Part shown: positions 53,400 through 64,000 of the stretch, one piece after another
Position numbering within the stretch: position 1 is the first letter of the stretch
Layout: each line of letters opens with the position of its first letter
DNA from: Fratercula arctica
Lineage: Eukaryota; Chordata; Aves; Charadriiformes; Alcidae
Length of the DNA: 64,000 bases
Assembly: GCA_947846985.1 (NCBI GenBank)
Contig: CANTUZ010000004.1
Coordinates: 3,028,927-3,092,926, forward strand
Direction of reading: 5' to 3'
The notes under the pieces: model-generated
Database searches by the model: none
What the model was told of the DNA's origin: nothing
Seen by the model: only the letters and a program-made list of their open reading frames with translations
Program-made: the position numbers and the translations under genes

Positions 53400-53720
53400 G
53401 GCTCACCCCCCCCCCGCCCCCCGCCCTTGCTTTATGCCAGGAGCGGAGAAGGTGCTCTCCGACCCCGCCCCGCCGCCCGCCGGGTGCCGGCCCCCACCTT
53501 CTTGGGTCTTTTCCTCCTCTGATTGCCGCCGTTGCACTTCTCCCCGCCGTCGCTCTTCTGGGCTACCTCCTCGTTCATGCTGGCGAGCGGCTGTGCCGGC
53601 TCCCGGCCGCGCCACGCACCGGCTGCGCGCGCCCGGCCCCGCCCCAGGGTGGGGCCCGCGCGGGGGGGGGGGGCCAGCAGCGTTGCCATGGCAGCGGCGG
53701 GAGGGGAGGGGGGCGGGGCC
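53400..53720 (-). promoter_or_regulatory. CpG island covering the first exon at 53498-53578
   Basis: This is the most CpG- and GC-dense stretch of the window, with runs of C/G and many CGCC, GCCG and GCGC clusters. It spans the exon, its donor and roughly 150 bases upstream on the minus strand, with a G13 run at about 53661-53673. Such islands usually mark broad TATA-less vertebrate promoters. Divergent transcription to the right is possible, but no plus-strand exon is supported. Confidence 0.55.
53498..53578 (-). CDS. Candidate first coding exon (27 codons) of an unidentified minus-strand gene
   Basis: On the minus strand a start codon at 53578-53576 has A at -3 and opens 27 codons, beginning MNEEVAQKSD and ending QRRKRPKK, immediately followed by a GT donor (AAGAAG/GTGGGG) at 53497. 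The exon ends in phase 0. It lies in a strongly CpG-rich block, as expected for a vertebrate promoter-proximal exon. The peptide is polar with a C-terminal basic cluster resembling a nuclear localisation or nucleic-acid contact sequence; that role is inference. The frame stays open upstream, and another ATG at 53689-53687 in a strong context (GCCATGG) would add 37 Ala/Arg/Gly/Pro-rich residues. I prefer the downstream ATG because the added segment looks like translated GC-rich leader. The next exon must lie to the left, perhaps outside the window. I do not recognise the family. A chance frame is possible but unlikely given start context, donor and island together. Confidence 0.6.
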
Positions 53721-53755
53721 CCGCCACCCATCGGCGCCGTTATCATCGCGGAGAT

Positions 53756-53775
53756 GATCGATCGATCGATCGATT
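53756..53775. repeat. Tetranucleotide microsatellite (GATC)n
   Basis: About five consecutive GATC units occur about 180 bases upstream of the minus-strand start codon at 53578. A short CA run (about 53811-53822) followed by a C run lies next to it. Confidence 0.9.
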
Positions 53776-53867
53776 CACGGGTGGAGCCCCGCTGCTCGGC
53801 TCCGGGGAGACACACACACACACCCCCCCCAGCGGTGCTGCCTCCCGCTCCGGGGCCACCAACAGCA

Positions 53868-54341
53868 GAAGGACACGGAGCTGTTGGAGCGGGGCCAGAG
53901 GAGGCCCCGGAGATGCTGGGAGGGCTGGAGCCCCTCTGCTGTGGGGACAGGCTGAGAGAGCTGGGGGGGTTCAGCCTGGAGAAGAGAAGGCTCCGGGGGG
54001 ACCTTAGAGCCCCTTCCAGTCCCTAAAGGGGCTCCAGGAACGCTGGGGAGGGACTCTGGAGCAGGGAGGGGAGCCATGGGACAGGGGGTGATGGTTTTAA
54101 ACTGAAATCGAGGAGAGCTGGATGAGATCTGAGGAGGAAATTATCTCCTGTGAAGGTGGCGGGATGCTGGCCCAGGTTGCCCAGAGAAGCTGTGGCTGCC
54201 CCATCCCTGGAGGGGTTCAAGGCCAGGTTGGATGGGGCTTGGAGCAACCTGGGCTGGTGGGAGGTGTCCCTGCCCAGGGCAGGGGGTTGGAACTAGATGA
54301 TCTTGAAGGTCCCTTCCCACCCAAACCATTCTCTGATTCTA
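53868..54341 (+). mobile_element. CR1 LINE, 5'-truncated 3' end
   Basis: The sequence runs from the characteristic segment about a group of 'gagaaggctcc' and 'ccttccagt' motifs, through 'atccctggaggggttcaaggccaggttggat' style text, to 'gatgatcttgaaggtccctt' and a degenerate octamer end (CATTCTCTGATTCTAC). These are hallmarks of the CR1 3' untranslated region in birds. Like most genomic CR1 copies it is severely 5'-truncated and has no poly(A) tail of its own; an A24 run follows about 50 bases later. It lies just upstream of the minus-strand promoter island, pointing away from the gene. It is among the best-preserved CR1 copies here, suggesting a younger insertion. Confidence 0.93.
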
Positions 54342-54386
54342 CAACCCCTCAACCCTATCACTACACTATTTCTTCCGGTGAATACT

Positions 54387-54412
<26 letters not shown>

Positions 54413-54417
<5 letters not shown>

Positions 54418-57400
54418 GAGATAAAGAATACTGTTCCACTTACAACTGAACAAAACAGCCAAGTAACTCGCCCTCCTTCTCCAAGAGCAGCGAAGGCTGG
54501 GGAACAACAGAAAGGAGTCCCTTGAACTGCTTCCTCAGCGGAGGAGAGGTTGGAGAACATGGAAAGGACCCAACGAGGCACGAATAGGCGCTGGCTGCTA
54601 ACACAACCAGCATCTGCAGCGCCAAAAACAACGGCAGCAGTGTAACCATCTGAAAATCCTTTCTTTTTTTTCCCCCCTCTTTTGCTTTAAGGGCGACTTC
54701 TTTGTTACCGTAAATGCTACGCGAAAAAGAAAAATAACTCACGTAAAAGTAAAGGGAGCTACAAATCTGGAAGAAGGCGGCGGGTGCTACGCAACCCTGC
54801 ATCTGTTATGCCATCGTTAGAGCTGCAAGCGCAGTCACCGCGAGTATTTCGGGGAAGACGCACAACAGCCATTTGTTATCAGCGTCGGGCACTCACGGAA
54901 TGCATTTGGGCAACCTGTAAAGATGTGGTTATTCTTTTCATTTCCAAACAAGCCTACTCTGCACACAAACGCCGCCTTTACAGAAAGGGGTCATCTCCCC
55001 TTTCACCTTTTAGTCAGATTTTGCACAAATTCATCCCCCGCCCCAGCCCTTTTTTCATGCGAAACTAAGCCTTTTACACTCTTTGCCTGATATTTCTTTA
55101 TTCCCAGCAATAAGTGATCCTTGGGTTAAGGCAGATTGGCAAAGTACGTGGCAACAATATATTGGGTGTTTTCTTCTCGCAACGTTTCTTGCCAAATTAA
55201 AAAAAAAAAAAACAACTGATATTTCTGAAGGTAAATATGAAGAAAACTTAAATCACACACGATGGTTCTGAAAACCCAGAGGCGACAGTGCAGTGATGTA
55301 AATGGGATGAAAACCACAGTACCTCACTCTCAAACCCATCGCTTCTCCCTCTGTCCCTAAAAGAGATGGGACTTGCTACTAAGTTTTTAATTCTATATTT
55401 ACAGAGTCATTGGTTTGGTCTTCAAGCTGGAAAAGAGTAAGGAACAGGATTGCAGGAGAATTCGGTGACAGCCAGGAGAAGGAGCAGCTTTTCCTGAGAG
55501 GTTTTTTTTTTTTTTTTTTTTGGAAAATTGATGGAAGGCTTGGTGCCCTGTGAGCGGCAGAAGTCGCCGGGAGTCACGGCGAGCAGCAAAAGGCCAGCAC
55601 CCCCCGGGGAGGCAGCCAGGAAAGTGGGAGAAAGGAGTGACAAAGGCACAGTTTGAGGATTTTTCCATTTCATTACGCAAGTTTCCTAGTTCTTCGTGCT
55701 CCGTCCTCACGTAAGTCTGCGCCAGGGTAAAGATACAGAGGGAATGACGCAGCGGTCGGCTAGAAAGCTAGACTGCGCACGGAGTAGGATCCCTCGTGTT
55801 AAGAAACCAGCCCCTAACTGTCCATTGTGAAGCTGCACATTTCTCACCTGATCTTTGTTTTTTTTTCCTATCCGTACACCGGAGTCACACCGTCACCCCG
55901 CTCCCCGTGACATCAAGCGTACGGCGCGACAGCGCCCACGAGCAAACTACGGGAGAAGCAAAATACTTATCCGTGAGAGCTACAAAACCAGCACTAACTC
56001 CCACGTACTGATTTACTGAAGGACAAGCACCTCATTAACCTTAACTGATCTTAGCTCACGTCCTCAAATCCTGGGCATTCACCTGCAGAAACACGGTTTT
56101 AGGTGCGGAGGAAACACATGCTCTTGCTCAGTAACAACACGCCAGTACTTTTCCTTTCCCACAATCCCCGAAATCCGGCATGAAGCCTAACCCACATAAG
56201 CCTAACCCACCAGGGAATCACAGCCCCTGGGAATTGACCATGGGTCCAATAACGGGGCAAGCTCAGGTCTAATAAATACAGAAGCTATCTTAGAAACGCC
56301 CGAACACCCCCGTGAGTCCTAAATATCCAAGACCGCGGAAGGCATTCTTCCTCATTTAAAGCAGTTAGGGGGAAAAAAAAAAAAGATATTATAGCACGCG
56401 GATCGCATGTCCTTCACAAAGCAAAACTTATTAGCTGAAAAAACAGGCAGACATCACCAAACTTCTAACACGGGGAACTGCACAGGACGTAATTTTTAAC
56501 TGGCTTGAAAGAAGGCAGTTCCCACGAGTGAGGGTTTAGATGATCAGGTAGATTAGCGTCAGGAAGCTTCCCACGGATATATCCTGTCGGTTATGTTGTT
56601 TCCAGGCCCATATTCATTACGCACAAGTCCAGGTGTTAGCTGGAGTGCCTTAAGTCACCCAACATCTGAACTACGTGCCAGTGAACAACCTCTCAGGTCA
56701 TCAACATACAATTACCTCCCTTCACACAGCTTCGGCCAAGGGCATTCCACCCCAGCTTAAATATACTTTATGGAACTGAAAAGGAATCACACACCAAAAG
56801 CGTGAAGCAAGTTCTTCAACGTGCTGGCCAGCCTCCCCACGAGCATTGCCAGAAGCTCCGGGTAGTGCGTTAGCAATAACGGCAGCAGTATTAAATGAAT
56901 CCCTTCAATTTGCGAAGTGCGGTCAGTTGGAAAGGCTTCCTCGCTGAGCTTTGCCTGGGTTTTTTCCAGTCCTAGGACCCTCCCTCCCAAAACGCCTTCA
57001 CGTCGGCAGGTAAAGCAAAGCCCCAGAAGAACGTTCCTCTGTACAACTGGTGGCAGATGACACCAGCCTCTGCGACACTGCTGTCGGGTCACTGCTGCTG
57101 TGTAAGCTATCGGCCTCATCGCTGCCTCGGGCATGTCCACGCCGTCCAGCAGTCACTAGCTTTCCCTTTTCCACCATACAAGTCACACTTTCCTAGGAGA
57201 AAATCATCTTTTTCTTTTTCCGGAGTCATTCCTTATGATGCCATTCCCAGTTACTTCCACAGTTGTAACATTTAATCCTACAAGGTCAGCTCTATACCAC
57301 TGAATTCAACAACGGCAGATCCATTAAATTTAAGATCAAATTAAGATGTCAAATCCCACCACCACAAACAACAAAAATTAGAAGAACTTATAGCTAAACT

Positions 57401-57540
57401 AGGACTTCTTTCTACACCTTGACCTTCACTTCATATTCTGCACCTATGCTATCTATACAAAAAAAAAAAAAAAAAAAAGTCATTGCCATTAAGTGAGAAC
57501 ATTTCCACATTCCACACTTTGGAAACTAAAGGCTTAGGGG
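54413..57540. other. Sequence upstream of the minus-strand promoter
   Basis: Mostly unique sequence with a T20 run at 55.50 kb. No exon, promoter or transposon is supported. Confidence 0.5.
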
Positions 57541-57868
57541 GGATTTTATCAATGTGTACAAGTATCTGATGGGAGAGAGTAAAGACGACTGAGCCAAGGC
57601 TCTTCTCAGCGGTGCCTGGTGATAGGACAAGAGACAACGGGCACAAACTGAAATGCAAGGAATTCCATTTAAACATAAGAAAATAAAAAAAAAAAAACAA
57701 CACACCAGCCACCTTTTGAAATGTAAAGGAACAGATGACCTAGATAAACTATGAATTCTCAAGCCTTAGAAATACTCAAAACTCGGCCGGACGCGGCCCT
57801 GAGGAACCTGCCCCAGCTGACCCTGCGCTGTGAGACAGGGGTTGGACTAGACCATCCCCAGAGACACC
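57541..57868 (+). mobile_element. CR1 LINE 3' end with internal loss
   Basis: The left part (57541-57680) matches the CR1 3' region: a tract about a tail of 'ggacaagagacaacgggcacaaactgaaatgcaagg' type followed by 'ttccatttaaacataag'. An A13-like run follows at about 57686-57698. The right part (about 57777-57868) resumes with 'aactcggccggacgcggccctgag' and ends at 'gttggactagaccatccccagag'. The usual central stretch, which describes the tail between these blocks in intact copies, is missing or replaced. The terminal octamers are not clearly preserved. Confidence 0.85.
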
Positions 57869-60802
57869 CCCCACCACCACCGTGCTGCAGAGCTACAGAC
57901 ACAGAGCCTTGATTCTGCTGCTGCTGAAGCGTGCTTTGCTTTTTCCAGTTGTTAACGGCATTAAAATACTCGGCTGTTCCAGCCGACTACTTGCAAATAT
58001 TGTCCTTCTTAACATGGTGACACCTGTGTTTTGCCAGTCGCTTCTCTGTTTAGCATTATATATTAAAAAAAGCCCCTCTCAATATCACGTGGGGTAAGTA
58101 TTCCTTATCTACGCAGCAGTACGCCACAGATCATCATCTGGGATTTTATCGGCTCGCCACTACTGGAGTTTCTGCCGCTTACCTTGAGCTGAACCCTCAG
58201 CTTCCATCTGTCCCACCCTGATAAGGGAAGAACAATAGAGTGAATCAGAGGTGGAGGAAAAAGCCTCCTATGGTTTGCCACCGACACCGTTAAAGGAAAG
58301 GGTTCAAGCATGCATTTATTTCATTACACCAAAAATTCTGAACAAATTATTTTTATGACAGAATCAAGTTAACGAACAGATACCACAGAAATGAGCATTT
58401 TTACCCGCCGTTATATGAACATTCCCTATTTTCTTTCTCCTCAATGAATACAGCACAAATAGAATCAGTAGCAGAGAAACAAAGGCGCTAGCGAAAAAAA
58501 AAGAGAACACGGAAAATATTTTTACGCTGATCAACAAATAATCAAATTATTCCTTTTTAACTTGGCAAACGCTTTTTTTTTTTTTTTCTCCCCCTGTAGT
58601 TTGCTCTGTGTAAAAATTCTGAGCGAAATCCTGGTCCTGATAAAGCCAAGAGGAGTTTCATCGTTGACTTCATCCAGCCTAGCCAACCATTACCATTTAA
58701 ACACAAAAGTATCTCCCACCAATATAACCATCATCCTCACGCAAGGAGCAAGCCGGGCTTTTAATACACAAAAGTTGACCCAGACGCCACAGAAAGCGTT
58801 TGTTAATTTAATACAAAGTGGATACAACCTAAAAGTGTGCTCCTTGGTATGAAAGCATTCATTTCTTGAGAGAGGGGGTGAAACAACGAGAAGATCTAAC
58901 TGGTCAATTCATATCAATTTAATTTCGTTTTCCCCAGCACATCCTCCAAGTGGCAGCATGGAAAAAGAACCACTGTGGAAGACCAACGGTTGAAGCGTTT
59001 GTCAGCGACCACTGCTGGCAGATGAACCCTATGGCCACAAGCCCTTGGCTACCTGTGTCTGACCGAGGACATGCAGCAATAGTCAACCCAAGTAGGACGC
59101 AAAACGGAGGCCCAAGGGGTGGGACAGGAGGCCCCGAGCAGGACCCATCATTCCGGACATTTACTACCCCTCAAGCAAAATCCTAGGTACAGCCTTACTT
59201 TTTTCTTACGCCTAGTTGGGGATGGGACCAGGAATGAGGAAGAGATGAACAACCTTTACAACAAGAACAGTTGAGGTTCTAGCCCAAATTTTAAATCACA
59301 AAAATACCCCAAGTGTAGAAAAAAAAACCCCAAAGAGGTAGGTCAGCGTTTGTTTCTACTAATTCTGACTGTAACCTCCTAAATAAGCACGTGTCACAGT
59401 TTTCCATTAAATATGTTGTGTTTAAGAAACACCAGAATGCTACAGAGTTCTACAACATGCAACAAAGTGATCTTTCTTTAGTCCGGATTTGAGTTACATC
59501 CCTATGATTGACCTGGTAACGAATCTCCTCCGGATAGTAAGATAGCCAAGAAATACCAAGCCATCTCTCCCAAGAAATATACCCGACCTGCACTTCCGTT
59601 CTTTTAATAAATCATGTTTGAAAAGGAAAACCAATAAAAATCAAATCAGTAAAAAGTCCCAGCTCTGTTTTACTCGTAGTTTCCACCGTCGGCGCCCTGG
59701 CCAGAGAGCTGTACGACCCAAGGCCCCTTCCCTGCCCCGCGTTCCAGGTGTGTTCTGGTCCCTGGCACGGCTGGTTGCCACATCCCAGGGAAGCAGCAAA
59801 TATTTCTGTGGCAAATACTCCTGCGTGACTCGTTTCCCCAGAGGAGTATCTTCTTGTTGGTGGCAATCTCAAAACAAAGACGATACCTATCTCTATGTTC
59901 TCGGTGTAAAGCTACAATACGTCGTACCCTCTCACCATTAAACATACCCTAGTTGACGCCGCACAGCAATACCGAAGCGTGTATATCAAGAAAAGGTTCT
60001 TCTCTTCAAGGTAAATATTCCCAAATAGTGACAATTTCACATCTGAGTTTGATACTGTCAATGACTTGTGGATGTGTTTAAAAAATAACAATACATACAT
60101 ATTTAATCACTTGGCTCTACTCCTTGTCGCTTCCATCCTCTAGAAAAGGGTCATTCCGTGGAAATGGCAAGGAACTGTCAATATTTAAGGTTTTTTAAAT
60201 GGGATTCTCAACAGCCTTTAAACGCTGATGGAAGTCAAATCATGGAATAAATGGGAGACTACCTATTGAAACACCCATTAAAAAGTAAGTAATGCAGTAT
60301 GCAAATTTTACAATTTTTTTTTTTTTTTCTAGAGAGAGTGAATTATTAATGTCAAGCCACCAAACCCATTAGACACATAAAGTCATTGTCTAAAGAAAGA
60401 ATTAACTTTAAAACAGCCGGTTCTTTTAATGAAACACTGACTGACTTCGTCCTTCAGCATTAACACCTCCCATTTGCTGGGATTATACAATATTTCTAGC
60501 CTTTACCTGCGTTGTAATTGTCAGCCAAGTCTTGCAGAGGTATGACTGTCTGCCTAGTTTGAAGTGCTCCGCAAAACAACGTACGCAGCAAAGATTCACA
60601 AACAGACCATCAAAAACGCAGATGTAAAAAAAAAAAAAAAAAAACCACGTTAGGCTGGGCAAAAGAAACTCCTCCTCGCGCTCATAGCGTGCCGTAGATC
60701 AAACAAATGAAAATCTATGAACTGAACGCACCATTTTCCGCCCACTGGGAGCCGCAAAATTGATCGTTCGCATTTATCCATCCATCTGGTGGTTCCAGTG
60801 GA

Positions 60803-60895
60803 GGGTTTGCCTCCGTTGGAGGTGACCTCACGTAACCTCTCTGTTGGTTGGGTTTGCCTCCGTTGGAGGTGACCTCACCTAACGCCTCTGTTCAG
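60803..60895. repeat. 47-bp tandem duplication containing nested palindromes
   Basis: Two copies begin at 60803 and 60850. Each has GGGTTTGCCTCCGTTGGAGG followed by TGACCTCAC and 'ctctgtt'. Within a copy CCTCC-GTT-GGAGG is a hairpin and GAGGT-G-ACCTC is a second, overlapping palindrome with TGACCT half-site character. The copies differ at only a few positions. Confidence 0.9.
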
Positions 60896-61107
60896 AAGAC
60901 ACCAAACTTGGGCAAGAGAAAAGGCTCTTAAGTACCTTGCAATTATCATGCGGGTCACATGCTCCTTGGCGATTGCTATAGAAACCAGACACTTACCAGG
61001 GACACTCACTAGCTAGAAGCATTCTTCTCTTACGCCTGGATTTTTTTTATTCTTTGGGTAATTCTTTATTTATGTTTTAACTTGAAGTAAAGGACTGGAG
61101 GGTTTGG

Positions 61108-61147
61108 CTGTTTTGTTTTGGTTTTTTTGTTTGTTTGGTTTTTTTTG
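61108..61147. repeat. (TTTG/TTTTG)n simple repeat
   Basis: Short T/G tract similar to those at 18.9 and 30.8 kb; a smaller one follows at about 61505-61530. Confidence 0.85.
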
Positions 61148-63966
61148 CATTCAGCTGGGAAAGCAAAGATTACCAGAAATGAAATCGGAAATCAGTTATA
61201 ACGCAAAGGAGAATTAGAAGAAACGTTTGTGTCATCAGTGCCACAAAACCCAGTACCTTCTATCATTTGACATGCACAAGCCGCAAGAGAAACACACCAT
61301 ATTTCCAGCAGAATATAACAAAATAAACAACAGCGGGGGGGGGGGGTTTCTTGCCAGGTACCCAAATGAGCCTCCGAGGTTGACATTATTATAGGTACAG
61401 CCAGTAGTTAGGATCGTTACACGCAAACTTCTCTTGCTAGGTACTGGTTTCATTTCCTTGTGAAATATTCTGATCAAACTTCCACCTCTTGGATTTACAG
61501 GTTGGGGTTTGTTGGTTTTGTTTTGTTTTTTAATACTGTGTCTCAAAATGAACTGGAAAGGTTCATCTGAAAGAGTTCAGCTCTTAACGATGTTACATCC
61601 ACGTGCTTCGGACGAAAAAGCACAAAAAGGGGTAACGGGATTGCCGACGCCGGGGGAACGGAACCGGGACTGAATCTGGGAATGGCACCAGAGGTACAGG
61701 AGGAGCAAAGAAATTACACTGTGAGGTTGAGAAAAACAAAGGGGGGGAATGGAGAGAAGAGTCAGCGCTCCCTAAAGCCTAGTGTCCTCCTGAACTAGTG
61801 GGGGGGGGAGGCAAGAAGAGTCAGGACTTACCATCAGCAAACATTTTGAAAGTCTTTAGATAAATTGTGCAGCGGTTGACATACAGAGCGTGAAGCTGCT
61901 GCCGCTATTACTAAGAAGGAGCAGATGGTTGCCTACTGTTCCAGAAGGAAGGAAAAGTAAACAGCAACGGTCCTGATGTAACCTTAACTCTCCCTGTATC
62001 AATGCATTGTACAGCCCAATCACAGCACTGCCTGTCTCTTATCTCACTAGAGCCCCCGTCAGGGCTTAGGTGCCTACCCCAAGGGATCAACACCAGACAC
62101 GGAGCGAGGGCGTCCGGTATCTGATGTGCAGATTTATTTATTTTTTTAGAGAAACTGGAAGACGTGGGGAGCAGGGCGCGCTGTAGGACTAGGAACAGGA
62201 CGGTGGCTCCACAGCCAGGGGAACTGAACTTCGCCCCAGCCACCAGGATTCACGCTGCTACATCGGTCCCCGACGTCGGACTCCATACGAGACAGATGCT
62301 AAAAACAAGCTGTTCACAGGAAAGTTTATCATTTTCCAGGTGCTTATCCAAGATCCTGTGATCTTTTCTTCCAAGGGTTAAAAAAACCCAAACTTTCAGG
62401 CATAATGGAAGTCAAGAAGACAGTTTATCGCTGGAATCAGTGAGATGAAATACACTTACTCTAAAAAAAGTCCTCGTTTTCCTGAACTAAGGGTCCCAAC
62501 AGTCAAAACTTTAAAACTATCATTCATCTCTCTCTCTCTCAACATCCCATCTATTAAAGAAGAATAATTGTGTCTCTTCACTTAACAGAAGTGGAAGGAA
62601 AATTAATCAATTATTTTTCAGCACTCCGGATATTAATTTGATGCGCGCTATAGATGAGCCCCCAGGGGAATAATAATTCTGTCTTCAAAGGCGGGTTTGA
62701 ACAACATGTTGTAAATAAGGCCTAGGGCCACAAATCGAACGACGAGAAGGCGAGGAAACAAGCCATCGAATAGCTGTTCGTTAAACACGTATCATCTATT
62801 TCATGCGCCGAATACAGCCGGAGTTGGTGGAAAAATTATTCGGGGCATGCGCCATCGGAGACGGTATCATGACGCACACACGTGACTCAGACAGAAGGTT
62901 GCAAAAACATCATCTAACTTTGCACTCCCCGTTAACTCCTTTCAGTGTAAGTTTTTAGGTATATATACGAAAAAAAAAATTAGTAAGGACTCAAAATCTA
63001 ACACAGGATCAGAGAGCAAGACTTTCCGATTTGACAGTCGGTGCCATTTTCAGCCATGGCCTATCTTAGGCACATAGCTTTTACCCCATGGTAGCAAATC
63101 CCTCATTAGGAACTTGTTCACAACAGGAAAGGGCCAGTAAGAATCATTTCAGAGGGAAAATAAAAGGTTAATTAACTGAAAATATCTATTCCACAGGCAA
63201 GATGAGGAACCACGAGCTCTTCTGACTTAATCCCAACACTAGCACCAGCTCCTCTGGCTTTTATTATTCATCACCAGAGCAAATCCCTGACACCCCAGGA
63301 GTTTACCAACCGGCTCCGAAGCTGCCGCATCCAACCGCTCGACTCCGCGCACCGGCCCCATGAAGCACCGCGCTGTCACAGGGACAGAACCAAAAGCGTC
63401 CTGTTATAGACTGATTTTTACGAACTCGAGAGGGAACTGTTAGCAGAGGACACGCAACGGCCGTTTGAGTCCGCCCACGGGCCAAGGAAACGATTCGGAC
63501 GCAGGAGGCAACCACTTACAGTACCGAGCTCTCCACAGCACTGGAGACCTTCTACTAAGGCACTTGACCTTTTATAAGATTTTACTCCCCTCCGAGAGAT
63601 TGTGTTTTCAAGAGATGATTATTACTATTACAGGATTCAAGCTATTCCACAGTCTTGTTTCTCCGGGCCCAAGAGCAAGGAGCTAATACTGTATAAGCCT
63701 CTGTGGTAAATGGGACCGAAGGCATCCGAGCACTCATCGCACATAATCCCCGCTCCGAGCCGCGTTCCCAAAGGCTAACGCCTGCAGGAGAAAAATCCCG
63801 ATGTCTTCTTAAATCAATGAAATCACTGTATCGCAAAACACTGACGCCTTGAATGACGGCTCTCCCCTAAAAAGCTTCCCGTTCTGTGCCCGGCTACACC
63901 CAGCACCTTCCTGCACCCCATTTTCTTCCTGCCACAACCGTCCATTTTGAAGAGTTTTAGTCAAAT

Positions 63967-64000
63967 ATAGAATCATAGAATCATTTAGGTTGGAAAAGAC
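63967..64000 (-). mobile_element. CR1 LINE 3' end entering from the right edge
   Basis: The last 34 bases are the reverse complement of a CR1 terminus: two octamer units (ATAGAATC, ATAGAATC) followed by 'atttaggttggaaaagac'. The element is on the minus strand and its body lies beyond the window. Confidence 0.88.

Larger units (their letters stand above)
57869..63966. other. Intergenic sequence to the right edge
   Basis: Only the 47-bp duplication at 60.80 kb, T/G repeats at 61.1 and 61.5 kb and homopolymer runs stand out. The block 62.63-62.90 kb keeps many CpG dinucleotides in otherwise AT-balanced DNA. No gene is supported. Confidence 0.5.

Noticed and set aside
53213..54007. 264-codon plus-strand open frame
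   Set aside because: It runs across the CpG island and into the CR1 copy, with Pro/Arg/Gly-rich low-complexity composition; it is antisense to the better-supported exon and has no domain.
1..64000. CRISPR, phage-like or bacterial-type system
   Set aside because: All repeats are vertebrate micro- or minisatellites or transposon relics; no array with conserved repeats and unique spacers and no prokaryotic gene layout is present.

Overview
The window looks like nuclear DNA of a bird. The evidence is repetitive sequence: several CR1 LINE 3' ends closing on the ATTCTATG-type octamer, solo LTRs of families I know from avian genomes, and sparse short coding exons lost in long non-coding sequence. 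No prokaryotic-style operon, phage, CRISPR array, tRNA or rRNA was seen. Most long open frames come from low-complexity, CpG-rich or tandem-repeat DNA and are not genes.

The best gene evidence is on the minus strand. At about 53.5-53.7 kb a CpG island holds a short first coding exon (27 codons, Met-Asn-Glu-Glu..., ending in a basic RRKRPKK stretch before a GT donor). About 49 kb downstream, at 4.77-4.89 kb, a second CpG-rich block holds another first-exon-like segment (41 codons, starting MAHAAASIKK, highly charged, ending DRKRK before a consensus GTATG donor). Both end in phase 0 and point left. The simplest reading is one minus-strand gene with two alternative promoters, with the window mostly its first intron and the remaining exons left of position 1. 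Two adjacent genes cannot be excluded. I do not recognise the protein from these N-termini and give no symbol.

The rest is intronic or intergenic. 6.5-22 kb: ancient CR1 remnants, one plus-strand LTR (12.8-13.5 kb), AT-rich and GC-rich patches. 22-32 kb: a second LTR of the same family (22.5-23.0 kb) and a CR1 tail. 32-43 kb: a three-copy 102-bp tandem repeat of CR1 open-reading-frame origin, a minus-strand LTR with duplicated flanks (37.7-38.6 kb), a small CpG-rich patch with an optimal-looking start codon (41.2 kb), an exon-like plus-strand segment (41.8 kb), and a 30-bp minisatellite (42.76-43.26 kb). 43-53 kb: mostly unremarkable, with homopolymer tracts. 53-64 kb: the promoter island with a CR1 copy inserted just upstream of it, a second CR1 copy at 57.5 kb, a 47-bp tandem duplication with nested palindromes at 60.8 kb, and the start of a minus-strand CR1 at the right edge.

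I found no convincing new biological system. The items most worth checking are the paired first exons, the in-frame repeat arrays, the duplicated sequence around the minus-strand LTR and the exon-like segment at 41.8 kb.
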